Assembly (NCBI RefSeq): GCF_026168515.1
Contig: NZ_CP093443.1
Span: 2,852,001 to 2,916,000 of the forward strand
Reading direction: 5' to 3'
Origin: Brevibacterium spongiae
GTDB taxonomy: Bacteria > Actinomycetota > Actinomycetes > Actinomycetales > Brevibacteriaceae
Length of the DNA stretch: 64,000 nt
The translations under genes and the position numbers were made by a program. Below are positions 63,823-64,000 of this stretch, piece after piece. Under the pieces are notes generated by a model. It worked only from the letters and a program-made list of their open reading frames with translations, had not been told where the DNA came from and did not search any database. Numbering within the stretch: the stretch's first letter is position 1; each line of letters begins with the position of its first letter.

Positions 63823-64000
63823 GTGGCCAAAGCGTCTACGGGCACTCTGTACCGAGGAAACGAAGGAATGTGGTCCTGGGTCGCGCATCGCGTCACAGGC
63901 GTCGGAATCTTCTTCTTCCTTCTGGTCCACGTGCTCGATACTGCCCTCGTCCGCGTCTCGCCCGAGGCCTACAACGCAGTGATCGGAACTTACAAGACAC
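63823..64000 (+). CDS. sdhC: Succinate dehydrogenase cytochrome b subunit (5' part)
   Basis: 59 codons to the window edge, frame open. GTG start at 63823 after GGAGGA. The protein opens GTLYRGNEGMWSWVAHRVTG, which contains the haem-contacting WSW-x-HR-x-TG motif, then the first helix VGIFFFLLVHVLDTALV. It is the membrane anchor of complex II and probably begins an sdhCDAB operon beyond the edge. Confidence 0.93.
   Translation, partial: MAKASTGTLYRGNEGMWSWVAHRVTGVGIFFFLLVHVLDTALVRVSPEAYNAVIGTYKT

Overview
The window is chromosomal DNA of a high-GC Gram-positive bacterium, most likely an actinomycete of the Micrococcales and probably a Brevibacterium-like organism. This is inferred from very high GC with strong GC3 bias, frequent GTG starts, a mycothiol-dependent enzyme family, a DUF3618 protein, actinobacterial GroES and Suc/Sdh gene styles, and secreted proteins with Sec signals. 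No rRNA is present, so the genus is not proven.

Layout. 0-4 kb: secreted choice-of-anchor I protein (cut by the window edge), DapA-like aldolase, ribokinase, Ohr/OsmC peroxidase. 4.2 kb: tRNA-His. 4.5-9.5 kb: two envelope proteins, a cytidine deaminase-ASCH fusion, DUF3618 protein and a GroES-like protein. 9.65 kb: tRNA-Lys, whose 3' end is the integration site of an 11.3-kb element (9690-21025). 21-28.5 kb: GntR regulator, NRAMP-like transporter and a 5-oxoproline (pyroglutamate) utilisation operon. 28.6-38.9 kb: peroxiredoxin, tRNA-Leu, small regulators and enzymes, and a nitrilase/APC-permease pair opposite a GntR operon. 39-46.6 kb: rRNA-type methyltransferase, then the whole fructose PTS (HPr, EI, FruA, FruK, FruR). 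46.8-54.1 kb: MFS transporter, UspA, RtcB with a structured leader, threonine aldolase, sucCD. 54.3-64 kb: MarR, acetyltransferase, lipoprotein, FAD monooxygenase, adenosine deaminase with a BMP-type lipoprotein, M20 amidohydrolase, mannose-1-phosphate guanylyltransferase and the start of sdhC.

The most unusual region is the tRNA-Lys element. It has perfect 39-bp att repeats, a tyrosine integrase, an XRE repressor diverging from an excisionase, a run of overlapping small genes, a DUF3631 P-loop protein, a non-coding iteron-like array, and a single recognisable virion gene: a ~919-residue tail tape measure protein next to attR. No recognisable terminase, portal, capsid or lysis gene is seen. 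This looks like a phage satellite, or a satellite-like remnant, that brings its own tape measure. The tape measure has five exact-period 38-residue N-terminal repeats and appears to start at ATC rather than ATG.

Other signals worth following are a possible attenuator (29-codon Arg-ending leader ORF plus intrinsic terminator) in front of rtcB, a 25-bp perfect hairpin and a recurring extragenic 16-mer around the FAD monooxygenase, and the deaminase-ASCH fusion.
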